DNA of 23,482 nt from Methanosarcina sp. UBA293. GTDB lineage: Archaea; Halobacteriota; Methanosarcinia; Methanosarcinales; Methanosarcinaceae. The stretch lies in assembly GCA_002499445.1 (NCBI GenBank), contig DALS01000009.1:1-23482 (forward strand). The letters are read 5' to 3'. The notes under the pieces are model-generated. The model was given only the letters and a program-made list of their open reading frames with translations, searched no databases and was not told the origin of the DNA. Positions 14,878 through 23,241 of the stretch are shown one piece after another. The position numbers were made by a program, and so were the translations under genes. Position 1 is the stretch's first letter. Each line of letters begins with the position of its first letter.

Positions 14878-17285
14878 AATTTGAACCCCATACTCTCGAG
14901 GTGCCGGTTCACTTTCACCTCAAGCTCGGCTACGCGGTCGGTCATCTGCGGCATCGGGATTTCGTAGCGTTCGGCAAGTTCCTTTACGCGCTGGGTGAGG
15001 GACTGGCTGATTCTGTCCATCTCGCCGTGGATGGCGGAGTCCAGCGAAGAAAGCCATTTGTCTTCCACAACCAGGATCTTGATGTCTTCCTCGGTGAGCC
15101 CGGGATAATGGTTGTAGGCTTTTGAGTCGATGTCGGCTTCGGCTTCTTTGATGCTTTTCTTGAGGTTTGCTTCCTCGCTGGAAAGCTTCAACCAATCGTT
15201 GAGCACAGCGGTTTCTTCCTCTGCTTCCCTGTCGCCTTTTATATCCTTCAGGCGGGCGGTGACATTGGTTTTGTTTATCCTTTCAAGTTCGGAAAAAGCG
15301 CCTTCCTCGCCGCCGTGTTCCTCTTCCAGCTCGGTCATGCTTGCTGTGATGCTTTCCAGCTCAGCGGCGAGCTTATCGATAGCCTCCTGCTCTTTGGCGA
15401 AATAACGGGCAACAATAAGGGATTTGGGTACGAGGTCGCAGGTCCAGCCCTTGTCCTTCTCTTTCCCCTTTTTGTCCCTCTCGATAATGCGGTATGTTTC
15501 AGCCTTCCATCCTTCATCGGCGATGAGGTAGCAATCGTCCTGCATCGCTTCCTCCCAGTAATCCATCAGGTGTTGATAAACATCGTACCTGTTAATGAGC
15601 GGCTTATCTGAGTAGTGGGCTAGCAGGTCTTCGGAAAGCTCGTCTATGATTTCCTTCGGGTGGCATCCGGGCTGTAACTGCCGGAGCATAGTAGAAGTCG
15701 TAGCACGCCAGGCATCAAAATGACCATTCATGTCGGCTGTGAAAGCTGCGAATTCGGGGTGCTCGTATATCGCGGATTTAATAGCTGCCTTATCCACAGC
15801 AAGCTCCAGATAGCCCGGGCGTATCTCTTTGAATAGGGTTTGCCTGAGCTGCGGGCAGACATTCCAGTAACGCTCAAGGGCGTCAATATCCGCACACGGG
15901 ATTCCGCCATGCAGGTGGCCCTCGATATCCTGAAGGTCTTCAGCCTGCTGGCTGTCGATGTAACGCGGGAGGTTTAAGTTGAACTCGTTTTTCTCGATCT
16001 CCTCAAGACTGACCATCCGCGAATATTTCGGGACCTCGGTCTGCCTTGTGAAAACGTCCACGATCCTGTGGATATCCTGGGCACGGAGGCGGTTTTTGGG
16101 GCCGTCCTTCATGAAACCTGCACTGGCATCGATCATGAAAATGCCCTTGCGGGTCTGGACTTCTTCTTTGTCTATAACAATAATACAGGCAGGGATGCCT
16201 GTGCCGTAGAAAAGGTTGGCTGGCAGGCCGATAATTCCCTTGATGTAGCCCTTGCGCACGAGAGCCCGGCGGATATCGGCTTCAGCATTTCCCCGGAAAA
16301 GCACGCCATGCGGCAGGATGCAGGCTCCCTTGCCTGTGTTCTTGAGCGAGCGGACTATATGAAGCAGATAAGCATAATCTCCCTGCTTAGCAGGCGGGAT
16401 CCCAAAGGGCTTGAAACGCTCGTAAATATCGTTTAATGGGTCCAGGCCAGTGCTCCAGCGCTTGTCGCTGAAAGGCGGATTGGCAACGACATAATCAAAG
16501 GTCTTGAGTGTGTCTCCATCCTTGAATTTGGGGTTAGTAAGAGTGTTCCCCTGCACGATAAGCGCTTCAGGGTTGTTGTGCAGGATCATATTCATGCGGG
16601 CAAGGCTGGATGTAGCTGCGTCTTTTTCCTGGCCGTACAGGGTAATCTTTGCTTTTGCCTTTGCTTCGTCTGCAACTTTTAAAAGCAGCGAACCTGAACC
16701 GCATGTAGGGTCATATGCTGTGGTTGCGTTTGTGGTATCGGCCTGACTGATGCCAAGTATCTGTGCAATAACCCTGCTGACCTCGGCAGGAGTATAGAAC
16801 TGGCCTTTGCTCTTCCCACTTTCAGTTGCGAAGTGGCGCATCAGGTATTCGTAAGCATCGCCCAGGATATCGTCACCCTCGGCGCGGTTCTTCGAGAAAT
16901 CAAGGGCAGGGTTCTCGAAAATAGCGATAAGGTTGGTGAGCCTGTCCACCCGTTCCTTGCCGCTGCCAAGCTTGGTAGCATCATTGAAGTCCGGCATGTC
17001 GGAATTGGACAGCTGCCTGTTTGCATCGACCAGAGGAGCGATTATTTTCTTGTTGATCTGGTCGCCGATATCAGGTTTGCCTTTCAGTGCAACCATATCC
17101 CTGAAACTTGCCCCCTCAGGGATGGTGATAGGAGCAAAGGGCACACCTGCGTATTTGTCACTTACGTATTTGATAAACAACAGGACGAGCACATAGTCCT
17201 TGTACTGGCTGGCATCCATTCCGCCGCGCAGTTCATCACAACTGGACCAAAGAGAAGAGTAAAGTTCGGATTTTTTAAGAGCCAT
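14874..17285 (-). CDS. hsdM: Type I restriction-modification adenine methyltransferase subunit, long form
   Basis: 803 residues. The N-terminal HsdM helical domain (about 5-150) is followed by the N6-adenine methylase: the SAM site AYDPTCGSGSLLLK (190-203) and the catalytic NPPF (269-272), with GQFYTPAEVSR (161-171) just before. The enzyme methylates adenine in the sequence chosen by HsdS and protects host DNA. Typical HsdM proteins are about 500 residues, so about 300 extra residues follow the core. They include a charged coiled coil (EQEAIDKLAAELESITASM, then an E-rich helix) and a helical end. GGTGAT at 17291-17296 on the minus strand lies five bases before the ATG. It is the first gene of the locus. 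Confidence 0.93.
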   Translation of the reverse strand: MALKKSELYSSLWSSCDELRGGMDASQYKDYVLVLLFIKYVSDKYAGVPFAPITIPEGASFRDMVALKGKPDIGDQINKKIIAPLVDANRQLSNSDMPDFNDATKLGSGKERVDRLTNLIAIFENPALDFSKNRAEGDDILGDAYEYLMRHFATESGKSKGQFYTPAEVSRVIAQILGISQADTTNATTAYDPTCGSGSLLLKVADEAKAKAKITLYGQEKDAATSSLARMNMILHNNPEALIVQGNTLTNPKFKDGDTLKTFDYVVANPPFSDKRWSTGLDPLNDIYERFKPFGIPPAKQGDYAYLLHIVRSLKNTGKGACILPHGVLFRGNAEADIRRALVRKGYIKGIIGLPANLFYGTGIPACIIVIDKEEVQTRKGIFMIDASAGFMKDGPKNRLRAQDIHRIVDVFTRQTEVPKYSRMVSLEEIEKNEFNLNLPRYIDSQQAEDLQDIEGHLHGGIPCADIDALERYWNVCPQLRQTLFKEIRPGYLELAVDKAAIKSAIYEHPEFAAFTADMNGHFDAWRATTSTMLRQLQPGCHPKEIIDELSEDLLAHYSDKPLINRYDVYQHLMDYWEEAMQDDCYLIADEGWKAETYRIIERDKKGKEKDKGWTCDLVPKSLIVARYFAKEQEAIDKLAAELESITASMTELEEEHGGEEGAFSELERINKTNVTARLKDIKGDREAEEETAVLNDWLKLSSEEANLKKSIKEAEADIDSKAYNHYPGLTEEDIKILVVEDKWLSSLDSAIHGEMDRISQSLTQRVKELAERYEIPMPQMTDRVAELEVKVNRHLESMGFKL

Positions 17286-17631
17286 TTCATATCACCAATG
17301 AATGTATATTCCTGAATGATCGGCTGAACATGAAATGGAACTTTTGCAGATTGAAAACATCGTTAACAAATATTAGGAAGTTCGGGACAACGATATTATA
17401 TTTCTCGCTTTTTGAGTCCCATATGCAGGCTGAAGTATGTTTTCCGTTTTGGTTCATGCATCTCATCTTCTTATATAGTTCTACCCAACCGATGACAGCT
17501 AAAAGTAATAAATGTGTTCATTTCCCTCAGAGTAATTATGATTTATAGGTTGTTTTGCTGTTTAGTGCATCGATTTCAAATTCTGGGAACAAATCTGGAA
17601 TTTTAGAGTAATACTGGTAAATGAATATTTT
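17286..17631. other. Leader of hsdM, AT-rich
   Basis: The region should contain the hsdM promoter. Candidate minus-strand TATA elements are AAATATAATATCG (about 17391-17403) and CTATATAAG (about 17470-17478). A 72-codon plus-strand frame (17330-17548) has no recognisable domain and is not annotated. Nothing else is visible. Confidence 0.3.
17291..17296 (-). promoter_or_regulatory. Ribosome binding site GGTGAT for hsdM
   Basis: On the minus strand GGTGAT is followed by five bases and then the ATG at 17283-17285, a perfect match to the archaeal anti-Shine-Dalgarno. Confidence 0.65.
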
Positions 17632-17735
17632 ATAGAAGAACCATAGATGGATACGGATAAACCAGATAGTAACGGATTAAAAAATATCAATAAATATCTG
17701 TGTCCATCTGTGTTTATCCATGATTTATTGAGAAT
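17632..17735. repeat. Inverted-repeat element, copy B, upstream of hsdM
   Basis: The left arm (aaccatagatggatacgg from 17639) and right arm (17696-17735) are related to the arms of copy A, in the same orientation. The right arms share 24 identical bases and then a similar tail (atgatttattgagaat versus gtggtttattcagaat). This copy is shorter, about 104 bases, with a more decayed left arm. Confidence 0.65.
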
Positions 17736-17991
17736 ATAATAAATGATGAGTAGTTTAGAATAAAAATCAATATGTAAAAAAGATCAGAAGAAATTTTACA
17801 TATAGAATAATATATTGAACAACTACTCTACTTATTGGACATCGTCACAATTAATTAAGGAATAAATATAATTTTAGATGAATTTACGTTATTTATTCGA
17901 ATTTATATTATAATGTCAAAATCGAAGAGTATATAGTTTACGTTAAATGTATATTAGTTTTGAGAGATCGAGACTAGATGGGGGAAGTCAA
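17736..17991 (+). promoter_or_regulatory. AT-rich leader of the PKD gene with candidate TATA box and ribosome site
   Basis: tttatattataa at 17902-17913 is a plausible archaeal TATA box about 80 bases before the start codon. GGGGGA at 17980-17985 lies six bases before the ATG at 17992 and decides that start over the in-frame ATG at 17947. Nothing else is recognised here. Confidence 0.4.
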
Positions 17992-19974
17992 ATGAAAAAT
18001 AAGGGGAAGTTATATTCAATAGCCTTAGCTTCAGCAATCTTAATTTTTGCATTTTCAGCTTTAATCTTGCCAGTCGCATCAGCTACTCAGGTGACAAAAA
18101 TTAATAACACCATGCCGCCAGTTGCTGCATTTACTTCCAATGTAACTTCAGGAAACGCACCTTTAGTTGTGTTGTTTACTGACACCGGCACAGGTGGAGT
18201 ACCGACTTCTTGGCTCTGGGATTTTGGAGACGGGAATCACTCAAAACATGCAATGAATGCAACACACACCTTTACAAAGCCCGGCATATATAACGTTGCT
18301 CTAACGGTAACTAATGCTGCTGGCAACAGTTCTATAACCAGACCAGGTTATATCACGGTCACGACAGGCTCGCCTGCGGAAAAACCTGTTGCAGATTTTT
18401 ATTCCCCTGAGGCTGAAAAAGTCTTAAATGGAGATACTGATCCCGGAATTTATGAAAATGAGGTTATTTCGTTCTTTGACAACAGTACAGGCTCGCCAAC
18501 GTCCTGGGAATGGGATTTTGGAGATGGGAATTCCTCAACACAAAGGAACCCGACTCACGCATATGGAAAAATAGGTGGGTATACTGTAAATTTAACAGTG
18601 AGAAACGCAGCGGGCAGCGACACGATAAGTAAGTACGGTTATGTACTCATGGGAATAAGGAGCGAAGCTCCATCTCCTGCATACTTTTCATCCGACGTAA
18701 TTTCTGGATATGCCCCACTCACGGTAACATTCCTCGATGATAAAGATGCCGAGTTTCCAAACTATCCAATATGGCGAGAGTGGGATTTTGGAGACGGTGT
18801 AACTCAGACTTATATGGTAGATAATAACTCTTCAGCAATGCCGTATGCAACGCACACCTACGAAAAACCAGGGAAATACTCTGTAACCTTATATCTGGAT
18901 AACCGTGGCGGGAAATCTATCATAACAAAACATAATTATATCACGGTTAAAGATCCGAATATTGCAGATCTGGAGATCCCAATTGCGAACTTCAGAAGCA
19001 ACGTTACCTGGGGTTATGCCCCTCTGGCAGTGCAGTTTAGTGATCTATCCCAGAATGCGAAATCAAGGGCATGGGACTTTGATAATGACGGAAAGCCCGA
19101 CTTGAGCAGCCAGAATCCTATTTATGTATATACAGCTCCAGGGACATATTTTGTTAACCTGACAATAAATAATGCATACGGTTTCTCCTCAAAAATTACT
19201 ACAATAACTGTACTGGAAAGCAGTTCCAGCGGCAGCAGCAAGAGCGGCAGCAGCAAGAGTGGTGGCAGTTCCAGTAGAGGAAGCGGCGGAGGTGGCAGTT
19301 CCCCTGAACCTGCAAAAAACGTTGAAGTGAAAGAACTTGCACAGGCCTTTATTACAAATGGAAAGCCTGTAAAGTTTGATTTCATAAAGAATGCTACCTG
19401 TGTTGTGTATGTGACTTTTGATGCAAAGAGGACTTTTGGCAAAACCACAACAATTGCCGAGCAGCTCAAAGGAAAATCGGCTTTAGTTTCCGAATTGCCT
19501 TCTGAAGAAGTTTACAAATCCTTTAACATCTGGATTGGGAACGGTGGAATTGCTACCTCAAAGAACATTGAAAATCCAACCGTTTGTTTTAAGGTTGACA
19601 AATCCTGGATAAAGGATAAAAAAATCGATCCGGCTTCTATCACCCTTAATAAGTACAGTGAGAAAAAATGGAGGCAGCTGGCAGTAAATTTGTCAGGGGA
19701 AGATGACAAATTTCTGTATTTCACAGCCGAAACTCCGGAATCCTCTTCTTTTGTTATTACAGGAAAGACAAAAAGCCCAGAGGATGAAAATAAAACTGGG
19801 GCAAAGCCTGAATCAGAGACCAGAGCAACCAATGGAACGGATGCTGGGATCGGAGGGCTTGATGCTGGACTTAAAACCAACCCAGAAGAGAGTAAGGGTA
19901 CTCCAGGCTTTGAAATTATTTACGGGCTAGCCGGCCTGTTTGCAGTCTTCCTGTATGGAAGAAAGCAAATATAA
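17992..19974 (+). CDS. Exported surface protein with four PKD domains, PGF-pre-PGF domain and PGF-CTERM-like tail
   Basis: 660 residues from the ATG at 17992. A signal peptide (KLYSIALASAILIFAFSALI, then LPVASA) is followed by four PKD domains; the marker motif WDFGDG appears in the first three (SWLWDFGDGNHS, SWEWDFGDGNSS, REWDFGDGVTQ), and the fourth has the variant AWDFDNDGKPD. A Ser/Gly linker near residues 425-450 precedes a PGF-pre-PGF-type domain (NVEVKELAQAFITNGKPV through ETPESSSFVITG). The C-terminal TPGFEIIYGLAGLFAVFLYG plus a basic end fits the PGF-CTERM sorting signal. It is probably anchored outside the cell after archaeosortase processing. Partners and ligands are unknown. PKD domains usually mediate adhesion or structural contacts. 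Many NxS/T sites suggest glycosylation. Confidence 0.88.
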   Translation: MKNKGKLYSIALASAILIFAFSALILPVASATQVTKINNTMPPVAAFTSNVTSGNAPLVVLFTDTGTGGVPTSWLWDFGDGNHSKHAMNATHTFTKPGIYNVALTVTNAAGNSSITRPGYITVTTGSPAEKPVADFYSPEAEKVLNGDTDPGIYENEVISFFDNSTGSPTSWEWDFGDGNSSTQRNPTHAYGKIGGYTVNLTVRNAAGSDTISKYGYVLMGIRSEAPSPAYFSSDVISGYAPLTVTFLDDKDAEFPNYPIWREWDFGDGVTQTYMVDNNSSAMPYATHTYEKPGKYSVTLYLDNRGGKSIITKHNYITVKDPNIADLEIPIANFRSNVTWGYAPLAVQFSDLSQNAKSRAWDFDNDGKPDLSSQNPIYVYTAPGTYFVNLTINNAYGFSSKITTITVLESSSSGSSKSGSSKSGGSSSRGSGGGGSSPEPAKNVEVKELAQAFITNGKPVKFDFIKNATCVVYVTFDAKRTFGKTTTIAEQLKGKSALVSELPSEEVYKSFNIWIGNGGIATSKNIENPTVCFKVDKSWIKDKKIDPASITLNKYSEKKWRQLAVNLSGEDDKFLYFTAETPESSSFVITGKTKSPEDENKTGAKPESETRATNGTDAGIGGLDAGLKTNPEESKGTPGFEIIYGLAGLFAVFLYGRKQI

Positions 19975-20188
19975 GGCTGAAACTAAAGACTAAAATTGGG
20001 TTCAATGTAAATAACAAAAAGGGGAATTATTCCCCTCAAGTAATTTTTTGCTTATTCACGTGATTTTTTTCTCTCCCCATCTAACTTTTTGTCTCTTCAT
20101 CTGACTTTTTTGTCATTTTAGTTGCTTCCTGACTTATAGTATTAAAACGCAGTAATTTTCTGCTTCCTGCCTACAATTCACTTTGTCT
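19975..20188. terminator. Convergent terminator region
   Basis: The PKD and TolB-like genes converge here. AGGGGAA at 20020-20026 pairs with TTCCCCT at 20030-20036 around a 3-base loop. Runs of T follow (20044-20049, 20064-20070, 20086-20090, 20106-20111), as used in archaeal termination. The stem is symmetric and could serve both strands. Confidence 0.55.
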
Positions 20189-21376
20189 CTATCTTCTCCT
20201 GTACAGGAATACTCCAAACAGGCTGATAATGCCACTAATTACTTCAAACCCAGGCATGCTTTCATTCCTTTTCACCAGGGGTTCTTGTTCAGCATCCGGT
20301 TCTGTATCCTCTCCCGGAATGGTGCACATGTAGATATCAACTGTTGAATTGTTACCAGGTGCTTTATCTTCACCACTCCATACTATTATGTTACCGTAAG
20401 TAGCAAGACTGTAAATTATGTATTCACTGGTGGAAATCTTAGTTTCATTGGAAGCTGAGAGATCGTACACGTAGATGTTATAGTACAGATTCTCACCGAG
20501 CTGCAGGTCTTCAATATGTGGCCGATCAAGCCACACTATTCTGCTCCCATAGATGGCAAGAGAACCATAGCCATTGGAAGTACCGTTTGCTGTCTCATTG
20601 GTAGTGATCTTAGTTTCTTCTTTTGCAGAGAGATCAAACATGTAAATGTCAGGCTTTCCATGACTCGTATTATAATATACTATCCTGTTACCATAGATGA
20701 CAGGAAGCACTGCTGATCCACTTGTGTTGATTTGAGTTTCCTCGGAAGTGGAGATATTGTACATTTTGATATCAGAGTGTTTGAGGAGTCGACTGTCCCA
20801 CTCGTGAAATACTATCCTGTCATTGTAAATGGCAGGAATTCCTGGATATCTATTGATGACTATCGGAGTTTCCTTTTTTGTGGAAAGATCGTACATGTAG
20901 ATATCACCTCGGCCTCCGAGACTATTAATATACACTATTCTGTCCCCATAGATGTCAGGAAAGCCTGAGATTCCGCTGCTAGTTATTCGAGATTCTTCGG
21001 AAGTGGAGAGGTTGTACATGTAAATATCAGCCCTTCCATTACTCATATTTAAAGCAGAGTATACTATCCTATCACCATAGATTTTAGGAAAGCCTGTTAA
21101 TCCGCTGGTGGGAATCATGATTTCCATTTTTGTAGATAGATTATAAACAAAGATCTCAGAGAGTTCGGTTTCATTACTCCAATTCATATACACTATCCTG
21201 TCTCCGTAGATATCAGGAAAGCCCGCTGACCCACTGGTGGTGATCTTAGTTTCGATGATCCTAGGCAAAGAGTTTTGTGCAGTAGCTGCTGATGACGTAG
21301 ATGATACGAGAACTGAAAATAACATCAGAGCTATTGTAGCTAAAGCTACTGAATATATTTTTTTATTAGTCTTCAT
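20189..21376 (-). CDS. Exported seven-blade TolB-like beta-propeller with PGF-CTERM-like tail
   Basis: 395 residues. A signal peptide (KIYSVALATIALMLFSVLVS, then STSSAA) is followed by seven repeats of about 45 residues, each with a motif like GFPDIYGDRIVY and a later DIYMYNLST-type strand; the motif varies in the last three (VLPVIYGNRIVY, GSLAIYGSRIVW, YSLATYGNIIVW). A short acidic linker leads to MPGFEVISGIISLFGVFLYR and a basic end, a PGF-CTERM-like sorting signal. The likely location is the outer cell surface; ligand unknown. The stop is TAG, a codon that can encode pyrrolysine in this genus, but the tail is complete at that point. The ATG at 21374-21376 has GGAAAGGA about 10 bases upstream. 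Confidence 0.87.
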   Translation of the reverse strand: MKTNKKIYSVALATIALMLFSVLVSSTSSAATAQNSLPRIIETKITTSGSAGFPDIYGDRIVYMNWSNETELSEIFVYNLSTKMEIMIPTSGLTGFPKIYGDRIVYSALNMSNGRADIYMYNLSTSEESRITSSGISGFPDIYGDRIVYINSLGGRGDIYMYDLSTKKETPIVINRYPGIPAIYNDRIVFHEWDSRLLKHSDIKMYNISTSEETQINTSGSAVLPVIYGNRIVYYNTSHGKPDIYMFDLSAKEETKITTNETANGTSNGYGSLAIYGSRIVWLDRPHIEDLQLGENLYYNIYVYDLSASNETKISTSEYIIYSLATYGNIIVWSGEDKAPGNNSTVDIYMCTIPGEDTEPDAEQEPLVKRNESMPGFEVISGIISLFGVFLYRRR

Positions 21377-21803
21377 TTAGTTTTCGTCCTTTCCATCATT
21401 CAGAAAATCTTAATACTTGAAGATATAACCATAAGTTTAAATCATTTCCTTAAACATTCAAACTTATAATATTATATATATCCTTGATTATTTAAGTAAA
21501 AAATTTATAAGTAATTAGAATAACAATAAATTAAACTAGAAAATTAATTCGAATTTAAAACGAATTTCTGTAATTTATTAGATAATTTTTCTTAAAATAG
21601 AAAAATATGTTTTTATATTAAGATATTTTTCATTAAATAGAATTAATATGTAACAGTAAATTCAAGACTATTTTACATTATAAAAGATTCCAATAAATTT
21701 TTGAATTTAAAAAATTGTAAACCTTTTAGATCCATTATAATCAACCAGGTCGAGAAGTTTTACGGAGTACACTGATATCAGAATCGATATGCTGAGGATT
21801 AAA
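21377..21803. promoter_or_regulatory. Divergent AT-rich promoter region between the two propeller genes
   Basis: A TATA-like attatatata at 21471-21480 (palindromic in character) would suit the minus-strand TolB-like gene, about 95 bases from its start. ttataaaag at 21678-21686 would suit the plus-strand YVTN gene. GAGGA at 21794-21798 lies five bases before the ATG at 21804. The rest is very AT-rich, with no ORF. Confidence 0.4.
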
Positions 21804-22952
21804 ATGAATGAAGAGAAATGTGATAAAATACGCAGAAGACATGTTCTCATAAAAGCTTTAGGAATAATGTCGCTGGCGCTTTTAATGGTAAATACCGTAA
21901 ACGCGGAGTCATTTGTATATGTTACAAACGCTGACAGAGACAATGTCTCAGTGATTGACACTGCCACAAATAAGGTTATAGCAAAGGTGCAGGTGGGAAG
22001 TAATCCTCTAGGAATTGTAGCCACGCCGGATGGAAAAAAAGTATATGTGGCGAACTTTGGGAGCCTGGATTTCCCAGGCAATACTGTGTCTGTAATTGAT
22101 ACAGCAACTAATACTGTCACAGATACGGTTACTGTAGGTTTCTTTCCTTATTATGGAGTCACAGTCAGCCCTGATGGAAGAAATATCTATGTGCCGAATA
22201 TGGGTAGCGGCAATGTCTCTGTAATTGACACCGCAACAAATAAGGTTACAGCCACAGTGGATGTAGGATACCATCCTGTTGGAGTTGCAGTCAGCCCTGA
22301 TGGAAAAAAAGTATATGTATCAAACTTAGACAGCGGCACTGTATCTGTAATTGACGCAACCACATACGCTGTTATTGACACGCTTAATATAGTAGCTCCC
22401 TTTTGGATCGATGTCGCCCCAAATGGAAAAAAGGTATACGTAGCTAACCGCCTCAATGACACTGTATCTGTAATTGACACAGTAACAAACAAGGTTACAA
22501 CCATGGTGGTGAATGATGGAATCTATCCATGCGGAGTAATTAAAGTCAACCCGAAAGGAACAGAGGTATATTTCAGTGGAATAAGGGAAGGAATAAATGA
22601 GACGAGATGGAATAAAACCGCTGTCTATATAGTTGACACAGCTACAAATAAGGTTACAGGAAAGGTAAAGGTAGGAAGCTTGTTCACTGAAATGGTAGTT
22701 AGTCCAGATGGAGCAAAGGTGTATACCACGGGCGGAAAGACTGTGTCTATAATTGATACAGCGACAAACAATGTTACAGCCACAGTGGATGTAGGAGACA
22801 AGTCTTTTGGAATTGCCTTTGCAAATTTTACAGCTTCCAATATAACTGATCAGAATACAAAGACGACCTCGGCTAAGAAAATGCCTGCCGGATTTAACTT
22901 AATGATCCCTATAATAATGATTATATTCTATATCCAGAAGAGGTCTACTTGA
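21804..22952 (+). CDS. Exported seven-blade YVTN-family beta-propeller protein
   Basis: 382 residues from the ATG at 21804, chosen because GAGGA lies five bases upstream; an ATG at 21789 would add five residues. A basic N-terminus (KCDKIRRRH) and a hydrophobic stretch (ALGIMSLALLMVNTVNA) form a signal peptide. Seven repeats of about 40 residues follow, each like NVSVIDTATNKVTATVDVG and then VAVSPDGKKVYVSN. The fifth is longer, with an insert (GIREGINETRWNKTA). The protein ends in a hydrophobic segment (FNLMIPIIMIIFYI) and QKRST, probably a membrane anchor. This end lacks a clear PGF motif (it reads MPAGFNLM), unlike the two neighbours. Surface propellers of this family are common in Methanosarcina; function unknown. 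The repeats are also alike at DNA level. Confidence 0.88.
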   Translation: MNEEKCDKIRRRHVLIKALGIMSLALLMVNTVNAESFVYVTNADRDNVSVIDTATNKVIAKVQVGSNPLGIVATPDGKKVYVANFGSLDFPGNTVSVIDTATNTVTDTVTVGFFPYYGVTVSPDGRNIYVPNMGSGNVSVIDTATNKVTATVDVGYHPVGVAVSPDGKKVYVSNLDSGTVSVIDATTYAVIDTLNIVAPFWIDVAPNGKKVYVANRLNDTVSVIDTVTNKVTTMVVNDGIYPCGVIKVNPKGTEVYFSGIREGINETRWNKTAVYIVDTATNKVTGKVKVGSLFTEMVVSPDGAKVYTTGGKTVSIIDTATNNVTATVDVGDKSFGIAFANFTASNITDQNTKTTSAKKMPAGFNLMIPIIMIIFYIQKRST

Positions 22953-23002
22953 AGTTCGAATAGAAAACTATAGACCTTTTGTAAAATGAAAAACAAACGA
23001 CA

Positions 23003-23185
23003 ATGCGCCAAGTTTTCGGTAAAATTACAAATTTAGGAAAGTTTTTGAGTCAAAGATTCAATACCAAAAGATCAATTTCTCCTTATAATATACAAAACTT
23101 GACTTAGAAACTTGACTTAGAATTTACAGTAAATCACGACACTGCCGACCTGAATCTTCTTGTATATATCTTGTATATACATTGA
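23003..23185 (+). other. Possible small or decayed ORF with an in-frame TAG
   Basis: From ATG 23003 the frame reads MRQVFGKITNLGKFLSQRFN and on to QNLT, then TAG at 23105-23107, then KLDLEFTVNHDTADLNLLVY to TGA at 23183. The residues look protein-like. A 13-bp direct duplication (23095-23107 and 23108-23120) covers the TAG, so it may be a decay scar. I recognise no family and see no ribosome site. It may be a remnant of a larger gene or a TAG-read small protein. Confidence 0.2.
23095..23120. repeat. 13-bp direct repeat, two copies
   Basis: aaacttgacttag is repeated back to back without spacing, in the spacer downstream of the YVTN gene. Confidence 0.7.
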
Positions 23186-23241
23186 ATGGAAATATATAAA
23201 GCACCCAATTAGAAAGCAGAGGATGCAAAAAGAGTCGCAGA

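Noticed and set aside
16833..17315. 160-codon plus-strand frame opposite the hsdM start
   Set aside because: Shadow of hsdM with no domain or ribosome site.
17330..17548. 72-codon plus-strand frame in the hsdM leader
   Set aside because: Aromatic-rich sequence without family features or ribosome site; most likely chance in a promoter region.
17947..17991. Upstream ATG of the PKD gene
   Set aside because: It would put a charged stretch before the signal peptide, and the GGGGGA site serves the ATG at 17992.
22981..23100. Short ATG frame at 22986 ending in TAG
   Set aside because: Sixteen codons only, no ribosome site, and further stops soon after the TAG.
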